Of a stretch of DNA of 8,217 bases, positions 1-6,700 are shown piece by piece (the stretch's first letter is position 1; the number at the start of each line of letters is the position of its first letter). The stretch is taken from NCBI GenBank assembly GCA_016191715.1, contig JACPVN010000480.1, forward strand, positions 1-8,217. Reading direction: 5' to 3'. The DNA comes from Ignavibacteriota bacterium. Lineage in GTDB: Bacteria; Bacteroidota; Ignavibacteria; UBA10030; SZUA-254. The position numbers were made by a program, and so were the translations under genes. The notes below the pieces were generated by a model that searched no databases, was not told where the DNA came from, and saw only the letters and a list, made by a program, of their open reading frames with translations.

Positions 1-20
1 AGTTCTAAAAACTCTATTTT

Positions 21-60
21 CTTTGCGCCACTTTGTGTTTCCTTTGTGTGCTTTGCGGTT
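21..60. repeat. Four 10-bp CTTTGYG-type units
   Basis: Consecutive decamers begin CTTTGCG, CTTTGTG, CCTTTGTG and CTTTGCGG, giving a short imperfect tandem repeat with a period near 10 bp, followed by an AT-rich stretch. It does not encode a sensible peptide. I infer it is a short dispersed intergenic repeat, but only this copy is visible here. Confidence 0.45.
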
Positions 61-187
61 AAACTTTTTAAATTGAAGTTGTGGAACTACCCTTGATTTG
101 TGGTTCATCATAAATATGCATACTTCATGAGTGAAGGCGCTATAAAAAAAATGTGTAGAGAGGTTGTTTCAAAATATACAAACGATT

Positions 188-218
188 GTAGGACGGAAAT
201 CCTTTTCCGTCCTTTTTT
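188..218 (+). terminator. GTAG-footed hairpin with T-run
   Basis: The tetranucleotide GTAG (188-191) abuts a hairpin with arms GGACGGAAA (191-199) and TTTCCGTCC (204-212), loop TCCT, followed directly by six T (213-218). The 9-bp GC-containing stem plus T-tract fits an intrinsic terminator for transcription entering from the left. The GTAG foot also matches REP-like hairpins elsewhere in the window, so it may be a repeat that happens to work as a terminator. No gene is visible upstream in the window. Confidence 0.5.
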
Positions 219-246
219 CCTACCGTTACTCGCATCACAGTTACAA

Positions 247-348
247 ACCGGACAGGCGGGGACGCCTGTCCTACTCCACTACTCCCCTTCTCCCCTTCTC
301 CCTACACCCCCGCTCCCGCGCTCCTCTGCTAAAACTCCGTTACCTTTT
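247..348. repeat. Approximately 100-bp repeat, copy 1, with REP-like hairpin
   Basis: Begins with a perfect hairpin, GACAGGCG (251-258) / CGCCTGTC (263-270), loop GGGA, followed by CTAC (271-274). Read on the minus strand, this is a GTAG-footed hairpin. A pyrimidine-rich tail follows, ending in ACTCCGTTACCTTTT. It matches copy 2 (430-526) almost base for base, except that it has one extra 8-bp CCCCTTCT unit and lacks 4 bp at the left edge. Confidence 0.7.
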
Positions 349-354
349 TTCTGA

Positions 355-390
355 AAGTCCCCCTTTCATTCTCCTTTGTGAAGGGGACTT
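355..390. repeat. Inverted repeat AAGTCCCC/GGGGACTT
   Basis: Perfect 8-bp arms AAGTCCCC (355-362) and GGGGACTT (383-390) are separated by 20 bp, inside which CTTTCA and TGTGAA extend the stem imperfectly. The hairpin sits between the two copies of the 100-bp repeat. It may be a further dispersed hairpin repeat; no T-run follows directly, so I do not call it a terminator. Confidence 0.45.
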
Positions 391-429
391 CTTGAGTGTT
401 TTATTTTTAAACTCATTTCACATTCATCA

Positions 430-526
430 ACCGGATAGACAGGCGGGGACGCCTGTCCTACTCCACTACTCCCCTTCTCCCTACACCCCCGCTCCCGCGC
501 TCCTCTGCTAAAACTCCGTTACCTTT
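430..526. repeat. Approximately 100-bp repeat, copy 2, with REP-like hairpin
   Basis: The same hairpin GACAGGCG (438-445) / CGCCTGTC (450-457), loop GGGA, is followed by CTAC (458-461) and the same pyrimidine-rich tail as copy 1. There is one 8-bp CCCCTTCT unit fewer, which suggests replication slippage between the copies. It ends about 57 bp upstream of the AraC-type gene, so it could lie in that gene's promoter or 5' leader. Confidence 0.7.
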
Positions 527-583
527 TCCCCTCACGAACGACTACTATTAAAAGGGTATTTCGTTTATCAGAAGAAAGAGTTC

Positions 584-922
584 ATGCGGAAATCAGAACC
601 GGTAGTTGAAGCGATTGAATGGATACAGGAACATTGGAAAGAAGGTAAATCATTAAAAGAAGTTGCCTGGACATTTCAGGTCAATGAGACAACATTAGAA
701 CACGCTTTCCACGAATCAGTCGGAATGACAGTGAAGCATTTTATTGACACCCAGCGAAAGGAATTTGTCCTTCAGGCATTGAAGGATGGATACGATTTCG
801 GGTACGAGGTCGGTCAGTTGATTGGCTTTAGAACAGACCGTGCGTTTTACCGATGGGCTGAACGGGTATTCGAGAAAACGTTATGGGATTTACGAAAGAA
901 AGATGAATCGGAGAATGGGTGA
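584..922 (+). CDS. Stand-alone AraC-type HTH domain protein
   Basis: A 112-residue protein consisting almost entirely of an AraC/XylS-type double helix-turn-helix DNA-binding domain. The first HTH is at about residues 23-45 (SLKEVAWTFQVNETTLEHAF, then ESVGMTVKHFI and the Q-R-K linker). The second is at about 72-106, where IGFRTDRAFYRW matches the family's Gf...FyR signature. Family members bind DNA as transcription regulators, usually with an extra effector or dimerisation domain of 150-200 residues; none is present here, so the input signal and target genes are unknown. The ATG follows a purine-rich AGAAAGAG at a good distance for a ribosome binding site. The G expected after the second recognition helix appears replaced (RVFEKTLWDLR), so the tail is divergent. 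The gene stands alone, with repeats upstream and non-coding DNA downstream. Family assignment is fairly sure; function is inferred. Confidence 0.8.
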   Translation: MRKSEPVVEAIEWIQEHWKEGKSLKEVAWTFQVNETTLEHAFHESVGMTVKHFIDTQRKEFVLQALKDGYDFGYEVGQLIGFRTDRAFYRWAERVFEKTLWDLRKKDESENG

Positions 923-940
923 ACCGGAGAAAGGGTGAAC
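909..940. repeat. 16-bp tandem duplication across the stop codon
   Basis: CGGAGAATGGGTGAAC (909-924) is followed directly by CGGAGAAAGGGTGAAC (925-940), one mismatch in 16. The AraC-type gene's TGA stop (920-922) lies in the first unit, so the duplication affects only its last residues or its 3' flank. Confidence 0.6.
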
Positions 941-1100
941 GAAAGAGTTCTTGTCTCTTCAATATGACAAAACCTCAATCCCAAGAAATAGGGACTTTTT
1001 TCTCTTGAATCATGAACAAAATTTTCTGACATTTGACCTGACTTTTTCAGAGATAGGAGTTTCTCCCTTGGCGACATAATTATATCAATGTGAATCATGT
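923..1100. other. AT-rich intergenic stretch with a weak possible terminator
   Basis: No gene is seen. After the tandem duplication there is a weak 4-bp stem TCCC (979-982) / GGGA (991-994) followed by C and then six T, a poor candidate terminator for the AraC-type gene. A minus-strand frame at 847-1218 overlaps two + strand coding regions and has no family features. Confidence 0.35.
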
Positions 1101-1337
1101 TTGAATCAACAAACAACAGAAAAGTTTTTGAAGAGAACGATGTCTTACCGGGAACGGGGAACAAGCGCCGACCCGAAAGCGACTCAGCCCGATTCATTCG
1201 TGCCGCTTCGCGAGACAACGAAAATAAGCATTGTGGATGACGACGTACTTCCGGGCGTTCGATATTTCTACCATGTCCGCGCCTTCAACAACAAGGGCTA
1301 CGGTCCCTGGTCGAATGTGGTAAGCAAAGTACAGTAG
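1101..1337 (+). pseudogene. Remnant of a fibronectin type III-like protein (C-terminal end)
   Basis: The last ~45 of 78 residues read as the second half of an FN3 domain: TKISIVDDDVLPGVRYFYHV, then RAFNNKGYGPWSNVVSKVQ. The pattern Y-x-Y/H-V-x-A-x-N-x-x-G-x-G-x-W-S-N-V-V is typical of that fold. A whole FN3 domain is about 90 residues and the front strands are missing. An in-frame TAA at 1077-1079 blocks extension. The only start options are a TTG at 1101 or the ATG at 1140, neither with a clear ribosome binding site. From about 1140 the DNA is more GC-rich than the AT-rich sequence before it, which suggests a deletion junction. The 201-bp repeat starts 9 bp after the stop and also follows the secreted protein at 3726-6812, so this may be the stump of a similar extracellular protein gene. 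A small expressed protein cannot be excluded. Confidence 0.6.
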
Positions 1338-1348
1338 AAAGCAATAAT

Positions 1349-1429
1349 ACTTGCCACGCACTTCTCTTGGAAAAATTGTCAAAGTTCGGACGATAATCGG
1401 ATTGTATGAAGAAAAAGTGCGTGGCAAGT
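1349..1429. repeat. 81-bp TIR element, copy 1 (MITE-like)
   Basis: Perfect 15-bp terminal inverted repeats, ACTTGCCACGCACTT (1349-1363) and AAGTGCGTGGCAAGT (1415-1429), enclose a 51-bp interior with no coding potential. The copies at 6836-6916 and 7779-7859 have exactly the same length. The small size and TIRs resemble a miniature inverted-repeat element, but no transposase with matching ends is in the window and no target-site duplication is evident. A hairpin RNA or terminator role is an alternative. Confidence 0.7.
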
Positions 1430-1492
1430 GTAATTCACTATTCACAAATTAACGAATCACAAAACGAAGTGCGTGGCGCGTTACAACAACTT

Positions 1493-1545
1493 GTAGGACG
1501 AAATTTATTTCGTCTGCATAATTGTCGAGATAAATCTCGACCTAC
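1493..1545. repeat. Opposed GTAG-footed hairpin pair (BIME-like), copy 1
   Basis: GTAG (1493-1496) is followed by arms GACGAAAT (1497-1504) and ATTTCGTC (1507-1514). After a 9-bp spacer come arms GTCGAGAT (1524-1531) and ATCTCGAC (1534-1541), then CTAC (1542-1545). The unit is therefore two hairpins in opposite orientation, each with GTAG at its 5' foot on one strand. That is the layout known for bacterial REP pairs (BIMEs), which are mobilised by RAYT/TnpA-REP enzymes. No RAYT gene is in the window. Confidence 0.65.
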
Positions 1546-1553
1546 ACGATGAC

Positions 1554-1638
1554 AACCTTGCGAAGGTTTTACTACATAGCAAAGAAAAGTTCTCAATCTA
1601 TGATTCAAATTTCTTTACAGGAAAATCTTCGCAAGGTT
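1554..1638. repeat. AACCTTGCGAAG inverted-repeat module, copy 1
   Basis: The left arm AACCTTGCGAAGGTT (1554-1568) is itself a small hairpin (AACCTT / AAGGTT around GCG). Its first 12 bases are the exact reverse complement of CTTCGCAAGGTT at 1627-1638, 61 bp further on. The same module occurs at 3560-3642 with a different interior, so the arms are conserved and the centre is not. Confidence 0.6.
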
Positions 1639-1651
1639 ACACTTTCAAACA

Positions 1652-1734
1652 CGGAGCGGGACAGAACATATACTCCTTGTGGTTAGGGAAGAACGAATGT
1701 TCCTATTTCGCTCCGAGATTTTCAAAAACAAAAA
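1652..1734. repeat. CGGAGCG-bounded module, copy 1
   Basis: Bounded by CGGAGCG (1652-1658) and CGCTCCG (1709-1715), with a conserved core CTCCTTGTGGTTAG then GAAGAA, and a 3' tail GATTTT...AAAACAAAAA. It aligns with 3473-3555 with one indel and scattered substitutions. It is non-coding in all frames that I could judge. Confidence 0.6.
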
Positions 1735-1737
1735 GCA

Positions 1738-1812
1738 TGACCGTAAACGGTCACGCTATGAAAATCAAGTCCGATAAATCGGACTGACTAAAACAGTCCC
1801 GTTTACAGGGCT
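1738..1812. repeat. Cluster of three TAAA-loop hairpins
   Basis: Three consecutive hairpins. The first is TGACCG-TAAA-CGGTCA (1738-1753). The second is AGTCCGA-TAAA-TCGGACT (1768-1785). The third is an imperfect AGTCCCG-TTTA-CAGGGCT (1795-1812), with one mismatch and one G-T pair, which has the TAAA loop on the minus strand. The stems are unrelated in sequence while the loop is constant. No T-run follows, so these are not standard intrinsic terminators. Confidence 0.6.
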
Positions 1813-1861
1813 TGTAAGATGTAGCGTTATCATTCATGGTAACGATACTTGTGTAATGAAC

Positions 1862-1920
1862 GAATTCACTATTCACCTTTTAACGAATCACTAATTAACT
1901 ACTCACTAATTCACTTTTTC
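1862..1920. repeat. AT-rich TTCACTAAT-type tract upstream of the FISUMP gene
   Basis: Imperfect short units of the types ATTCACTA, AACGAATCAC and TAATTAACT follow one another up to the TTTTTCTTAAAGAAAGG that holds the next gene's ribosome binding site. A near-identical tract (3643-3708) lies directly before the 1028-residue gene, and short pieces occur at 1432-1460 and 6919-6947. It could be a leader or promoter feature or simply a dispersed low-complexity repeat. Confidence 0.55.
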
Positions 1921-1937
1921 TTAAAGAAAGGTTACCC

Positions 1938-3380
1938 ATGAAAACATTGTTATCATTTTTTGCTTTAGTAATCATATCCGTTTCCAAGATTTATTCACAG
2001 GACACCATAAATGTTAATCCCGGCTGGAATATGATTGGCACTATATCAACTCGGACTATAAACGAAATTAGAAGTGAACCACCGGGAATCATTACTTCAG
2101 TTTTCTATGGTTATTCAACAGGTGGTTATTCAACAAAGGATACATTGATAAAAGGGAGAGGTTATTGGGTCAAGGCAAATCAGTCAGGATTGATACTCTC
2201 TGTCAATCAGGCTCCAAATGTACCATCTACCCCGTTTCCCAACGATAATGATACCGGAGTTTCGACAACAATGAAACTGAGCTGGAGTTGCAACGACCCT
2301 GATAGTGACCCGCTCACATACGATGTGTACTTTGGAACGGATAACCCACCGACAACAATAATATCTTCAAATCAAGGAGATACAAGTATCAGCAGGGATA
2401 ATCTGAGCAACAGTACAATGTACTACTGGAAGGTTCTTGCGAAGGATACCTATGGTTATACTTCAACAAGCGGGGTATGGAAATTTACAACTTCAGCGCC
2501 GGCGAATCAACCACCTGTCCAAGCATCGAATCTGTATCCTGCTGATGGTGAAGTCGGTGTTTTACCCTCAGTCACATTAACATGGTCATGCACAGATCCG
2601 GAGGCTGACCCATTGACATACGATGTTTATTTCGGAACAGACAATCCGCCTGCAACAAAAGTTAGTTCCGATCAAACGGAAACAAACTTCATTCAAAGCG
2701 GATTGAGCAATGGCGTTATATATTACTGGAAAGTTATTGCAAAAGATAATCAGGGCAACTTCACAGAAGGCGAGGTTTGGTCATTTACTACAGCAGGGCC
2801 ATGCCCCGGCATTCCTACTGTAACGTATGAGGGAAAAACATACAATACCATACAAATTGGAACACACTGTTGGTTGAAAGAGAATCTTGATGTCGGCACA
2901 AGAATAAACGGAACTGCTAATCAGACAAACAATAGTACAATAGAAAAGTATTGTTACAATAATGACCCTGCCCAGTGTAACACGTATGGTGGATTATACC
3001 AATGGAATGAAGCTATGCAATATGGTACAATACCGGGTGCGCAAGGTATTTGTCCTACAGGATGGCATATCCCTACGTTGGCGGAATTACAAACCTTGTC
3101 ATCGACGGTGAATTATGATGCAAACTCTTTGAAAGCGATTGGACAAGGAACTGGAGGAGGCGCCGGTACAAACACAAGCGGTTTCTCCGCTCTGTTTTCA
3201 GGTAACCGTTACTTTGATGGTGGTTTTTACAATATCGGAGAATACACTTACTTTTGGAGTTCTACTGAAAACGGAGCGACAAATGGAACCATCCTTAGCT
3301 TGACAAACTTTGATAGCAATACCTACTTCCATTACTGGAGAAAGGATATCGGTTATTGTATTCGATGTATCAAAGATTAG
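1938..3380 (+). CDS. Exported FN3-like / FISUMP domain protein
   Basis: A 480-residue protein. Residues 1-20 form a signal peptide (lysine, hydrophobic run, cut after about YS-20). Residues 21-88 carry a GWNMIG...GYWVKA module of unassigned function. Residues about 90-186 and 190-286 are two Ig/FN3-like repeats with a 100-residue period, sharing DPLTYDVYFGTDNPP and YYWKV.AKD, so they arose by internal duplication. Residues about 289-480 are a FISUMP domain: Y..IQIG.HCWLKENL, YGGLYQWNEAM, GICPTGWHIPT, YFWSSTE and the terminal RCIKD, with seven cysteines that may pair. FISUMP domains are known from surface proteins of Fibrobacter and Bacteroidota; no enzymatic role is established to my knowledge. 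There is no T9SS C-terminal domain and no lipobox cysteine, so it is probably periplasmic or secreted another way. AAAGG lies 6 bp before the ATG. The gene is monocistronic, flanked by long repeat regions. Confidence 0.85.
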   Translation: MKTLLSFFALVIISVSKIYSQDTINVNPGWNMIGTISTRTINEIRSEPPGIITSVFYGYSTGGYSTKDTLIKGRGYWVKANQSGLILSVNQAPNVPSTPFPNDNDTGVSTTMKLSWSCNDPDSDPLTYDVYFGTDNPPTTIISSNQGDTSISRDNLSNSTMYYWKVLAKDTYGYTSTSGVWKFTTSAPANQPPVQASNLYPADGEVGVLPSVTLTWSCTDPEADPLTYDVYFGTDNPPATKVSSDQTETNFIQSGLSNGVIYYWKVIAKDNQGNFTEGEVWSFTTAGPCPGIPTVTYEGKTYNTIQIGTHCWLKENLDVGTRINGTANQTNNSTIEKYCYNNDPAQCNTYGGLYQWNEAMQYGTIPGAQGICPTGWHIPTLAELQTLSSTVNYDANSLKAIGQGTGGGAGTNTSGFSALFSGNRYFDGGFYNIGEYTYFWSSTENGATNGTILSLTNFDSNTYFHYWRKDIGYCIRCIKD

Positions 3381-3406
3381 GTTCATAAACTATTCACGCT
3401 GAGAAT

Positions 3407-3439
3407 TATACCTACGGTATAGTCTATGACCCGTAGGGT
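3407..3439. repeat. Adjacent small hairpins TATACC/GGTATA and ACCC/GGGT
   Basis: TATACC (3407-3412) pairs with GGTATA (3416-3421) around TAC, and ACCC (3429-3432) pairs with GGGT (3436-3439) around GTA. Alternatively CCTACGG (3411-3417) pairs with CCGTAGG (3431-3437) to form one larger stem. It lies 26 bp after the FISUMP gene's stop but has no T-run, so its use as a terminator is uncertain. Confidence 0.4.
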
Positions 3440-3472
3440 AGATAGAACAATTAACGAAGTACAAATAGAATA

Positions 3473-3555
3473 CGGAGCGAGATTGAACGTTTCTCCTTGT
3501 AGTTAGAGAAGAAAGAATTTTACCGTTTCGCTCCGGGATTTTAGAAAACAAAAAC
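3473..3555. repeat. CGGAGCG-bounded module, copy 2
   Basis: Bounded by CGGAGCGA (3473-3480) and its exact complement TCGCTCCG (3528-3535), with core CTCCTTGTAGTTAG then GAAGAA, and tail GATTTT...AAAACAAAAA. It is homologous to 1652-1734; here the boundary inverted repeat is 8 bp rather than 7. Confidence 0.6.
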
Positions 3556-3559
3556 CGAA

Positions 3560-3642
3560 AACCTTGCGAAGGTTTGTTGGTGAAAAAAGGCAGTCGAGAA
3601 TACAACGATTATTTTTGCTAACGATGAAGAACCTTCGCAAGG
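3560..3642. repeat. AACCTTGCGAAG inverted-repeat module, copy 2
   Basis: AACCTTGCGAAGGTT (3560-3574) is matched by AACCTTCGCAAGG (3630-3642), which is the exact reverse complement of its last 13 bases. The 55-bp interior is unrelated to that of copy 1 (1554-1638), so only the arms appear conserved. Confidence 0.6.
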
Positions 3643-3708
3643 ATTATTCACCATTTAACGAATCACAATTTAACTAATCACTAATTCACTATTCACTAAT
3701 TAACCTAT
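3643..3708. repeat. AT-rich TTCACTAAT-type tract upstream of the propeller gene
   Basis: Repeated ATTCAC, AACGAATCAC, TAATCACTAATTCAC and CACTAATTAAC units, closely resembling 1862-1920, which lies in the same position relative to the 480-residue gene. The ribosome binding site (TTGGAG, 3715-3720) of the next gene follows after 6 bp. Confidence 0.55.
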
Positions 3709-3725
3709 AACCAATTGGAGTTACT

Positions 3726-6700
3726 ATGAAATATTTTATAACGTTTTTCATTTTTACTTTCGCATTTTGCATTGCACTTGATGCGCAGATTCCCGGCAAG
3801 CTTTCCACGAATGGGTTGCGGGTCTCGTCTTCTACATCACTCGGTTCATCTGGTCCGCAGAATTTGCTTTTTCATTCCTCAATATATCTGCATAATGTCC
3901 AAAATCAATCTTCAGATAGCGTAGTGGAAACATGGGTGAAAAATTCTGATTTATCCTCTGGTATTAATACTTTGGACATCGCAAATGATATGGCACAAGA
4001 TATTTCCGGAAATATTTATGTAACAGGAATAAGTGGGAGTGGATGGGATAGGTTAGATTATCTTACAATTAAATATAATTCTGTTGGAGAGTCACTTTGG
4101 ATAGCACGTTATAATGGTTCTGGAAATGGTGTTGATTACGCATCTGCTATAGCCGTAGATGCCTCAGGAAATGTCTATGTAACTGGTTCGAGTGAAGGAT
4201 TGGGTACCTCAGATGATTATGCAACAATAAAATATGATTCCTCAGGAGTAGAGCAGTGGGTTGTTCGATATAATGGTTCGCGAAATGTCGTTGATGCGGC
4301 GAGTGATATTGCAGTTGACGCAATAGGAAATGTGTATGTCACAGGGTACAGTGGAGAAGTAGGCACGTCAGATGATTATACCACAATCAAATACAATTCT
4401 TCTGGAGAAGAGCAATGGGCCATGCACTATAATGGCCCAACTAATTCAAGTGATAAAGCAACAGCACTCTCAATAGATGCTTTGGGGAATATATATGTAA
4501 CAGGTAATAGCGAATCGGCAACATGGTACGATATTGCCACAGTAAAATATAATTCATTAGGCATCGAAGAATGGGTAGTACGTTACAACGGCTTTGCAAA
4601 TTTAAACGATGAAGCAACCGCTATAGCTGTCGATGCTTCTGGGGGGGTGTATGTTGCAGGAATGATATATGAGGAAGCTTATCACGGTAATTATATCACG
4701 ATAAAATATGATGCAACAGGTGTGCTTCAATGGACGAAGATTTTTCGTTCGTCGAATAGATATTCATACATCGACAATAGTGCGGTTGCTATCACTGTTG
4801 ACGGAGCAGGTAATATATATTCAACTGGGTATATTTATGATGGAGTTGCAGCCCGCGATTATCTAACTGTCAAATATAGTTCTGCTGGTACAGTACTCTG
4901 GTCTGTAAAATACAATGGTCCAGAAAATTCTTATGATGTTGCGCATGATATCGCGGTTGATATATCAGGAAACGTCTACGTTACGGGAACCGGGTATTCA
5001 TCAACTACCGGCGTAGATTATGTAACTGTCAAATATAATTCATTGGGCGTTCAACAATGGATGTCAAGATACACCGGCACTGGTAATAATGACGATACGC
5101 CTGCGTCAATCGTGGTTGACGCATCTGGGAATGTATGTGTAACGGGGTATAGCTTGGGTTCAGAAACAGGTTACGACTATGCGACGATAAAATATAGCAC
5201 TACAGGTATTAAGCAATGGAGTAATACGGTAAACTTTGTAATCAATACCTTCACACTCGCTGTAAATGCAACCAATGGTATAGTGACGAAGAATCCCGAT
5301 CAAGCCACATATGAGCAAGGTACCGTTGTGATGATGACCCAAACTGCTGATCGTGGCTACGACTTTACTGGATGGAGTGGTGATACCACAGGAACAGATA
5401 ATCCGATTTCAGTTACCATGGATAGAGACAAAATCATCAACGCCACTTATTCAATAAACTCTACTTACGTGCAACAGTATCGTTCCGCTACGTCTGAATC
5501 TTGGGCATTAGCAAAAGATACAAAAGGAAAATTCAAATCTCTACCTCGCAAACCGGATAAAAATTTCTTCAAATTCAATCTCATCGCAGATTCTACCGGG
5601 GTGTTGTCCCTTGATTTTGGAGCAACCGCAAAAGGAGCTATTACTCGCGGGAAGTTGAAAGTTGATACACTTTCAATCTTCACTAATGTTAAAAAGTTGA
5701 AGGACACTCTTTCAGTTACACGTGGCGAAACGTTGCAGGTAGATGGAATTGCAACGATTGGAAAAGTTCTCAAAGTAAAATATGCATGGGGACAAAAAGG
5801 GAAGCCAACCTTAGTCAGTTCCTACAAACTCAATCAGCCCGGTTTGCCTATGCCAAACTATCACAATGTTGGTGAAGAAGTTTTTGCACAGGGCGCTTTC
5901 CCGAATGGTTTAGTTGTCGGTATTCCGCAAGGGACGAAAGGAGCGAACTCGGTTCTTCATAAGAAATATGCAGACGTGCAGAAATCGTTGGTGAAGATTA
6001 TCAAAAAGATTCCCGTCCTTCACTCCGATACACTCTCAGCGCGTTGTCTCGATTCGCTCGATGGGACAAAGAAGAAACCGATAGCAACTCAACAAAAGAG
6101 TTTACCGCCGGATAAACACAACAACAGACTCTTCGCTGAAGCGCTTGCATTGGAGTTAAACATCGCCGCAAGCGCGAGGGAAAAATTCCCCATCGGATTG
6201 GGTGAGTTGACGTTTGAAGATACTGTTGCCAATCCGTTCAACGGTCAGCCGGTGAGTACGATTTCTGCAATGGCGGATTCGATGCTATCGTGCTTGTCGC
6301 TTGCTTCAATATCAGGTGAAACGTATGACGATTTGTATTCGGCAATCAGGATGATTAATCAGGCGTTCAGCGATACGTTAGTGGATACACTTTCATTTGC
6401 CTCAAAGACGAAACTCACAGGAGTAAAGCGATTGCTCGATGTGTATTACCTCCACGTAACTCCGGGGCTTGAACCCATTTCTCTCGTTTCCTTCAATGAA
6501 CAACTATCAGAAGAACCGGAAGGATTTGCGTTGTATCAGAACTATCCGAATCCGTTCAATCCGACGACGAATTTCGGATTTCGGATTGCCAATTTCGGAT
6601 CGGTGACATTAAAGGTGTTTAATCTTCTTGGTCAAGAAGTAGCAACATTATTGAATAACGAAACGATGGATGAAGGTGAGTACGAAATTCCGTTTGATGC

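Larger units (their letters stand above)
1..583. other. Gene-free repeat mosaic
   Basis: No convincing gene lies here. The open frames at 100-354 and 164-511 run through repeated proline/serine-rich low-complexity sequence and have no recognisable product. The stretch holds a run of four roughly 10-bp CTTTGYG-type units (21-60), a GTAG-footed hairpin followed by a T-run (188-218), an inverted repeat AAGTCCCC/GGGGACTT (355-362 and 383-390), and two copies of a repeat of about 100 bp (247-348 and 430-526). A pyrimidine-rich segment lies inside each copy. The mosaic ends about 50 bp before the AraC-type gene. Confidence 0.7.
1346..1546. repeat. 201-bp dispersed repeat, copy 1
   Basis: Aligns without gaps to 6833-7033, with 4 mismatches that I can count over 201 bp. 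Internally it comprises an 81-bp terminal-inverted-repeat element (1349-1429), a short AATTCACTATTCAC tract, a third half-arm AAGTGCGTGGCGCG (about 1468-1481), and a pair of opposed GTAG-footed hairpins (1493-1545). It begins 9 bp after the stop of the FN3 remnant. It encodes no protein that I can support. Confidence 0.85.
1338..1937. other. 600-bp non-coding region built of repeats
   Basis: No gene is visible on either strand. In order it holds the 201-bp repeat (1346-1546), an inverted-repeat module with AACCTTGCG arms (1554-1638), a CGGAGCG-bounded module (1652-1734), three hairpins with TAAA/TTTA loops (1738-1812) and an AT-rich tract of TTCACTAAT-type units (1862-1920). The ribosome binding site of the next gene follows. 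Any promoter for the 480-residue protein must lie in here, but I see no clear consensus. Confidence 0.7.
3381..3725. other. 345-bp non-coding region of repeat modules
   Basis: No gene is visible; the minus-strand frame at 3390-3605 runs through the repeats. It holds a hairpin pair (3407-3439), the second CGGAGCG-bounded module (3473-3555), the second AACCTTGCGAAG inverted repeat (3560-3642) and an AT-rich tract (3643-3708) leading into the ribosome binding site of the next gene. The last two modules occur in the opposite order from the region at 1554-1735. Confidence 0.65.

Noticed and set aside
100..511. Two + strand open frames with proline/serine-rich products
   Set aside because: They run through the two copies of the 100-bp repeat, have low-complexity sequence and no ribosome binding site or family features.
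847..1218. Minus-strand open frame of 123 residues
   Set aside because: It is antisense to the end of the AraC-type gene and to the FN3 remnant; both + strand readings show domain signatures and this one shows none.
1346..1812. Possible CRISPR array
   Set aside because: Repeats are of different kinds, not regularly spaced identical units with unique spacers, and no cas gene is present.
1862..1920. Possible plasmid-type iteron origin
   Set aside because: The units are too irregular and short, no replication initiator gene is nearby, and the same tract occurs elsewhere next to unrelated genes.
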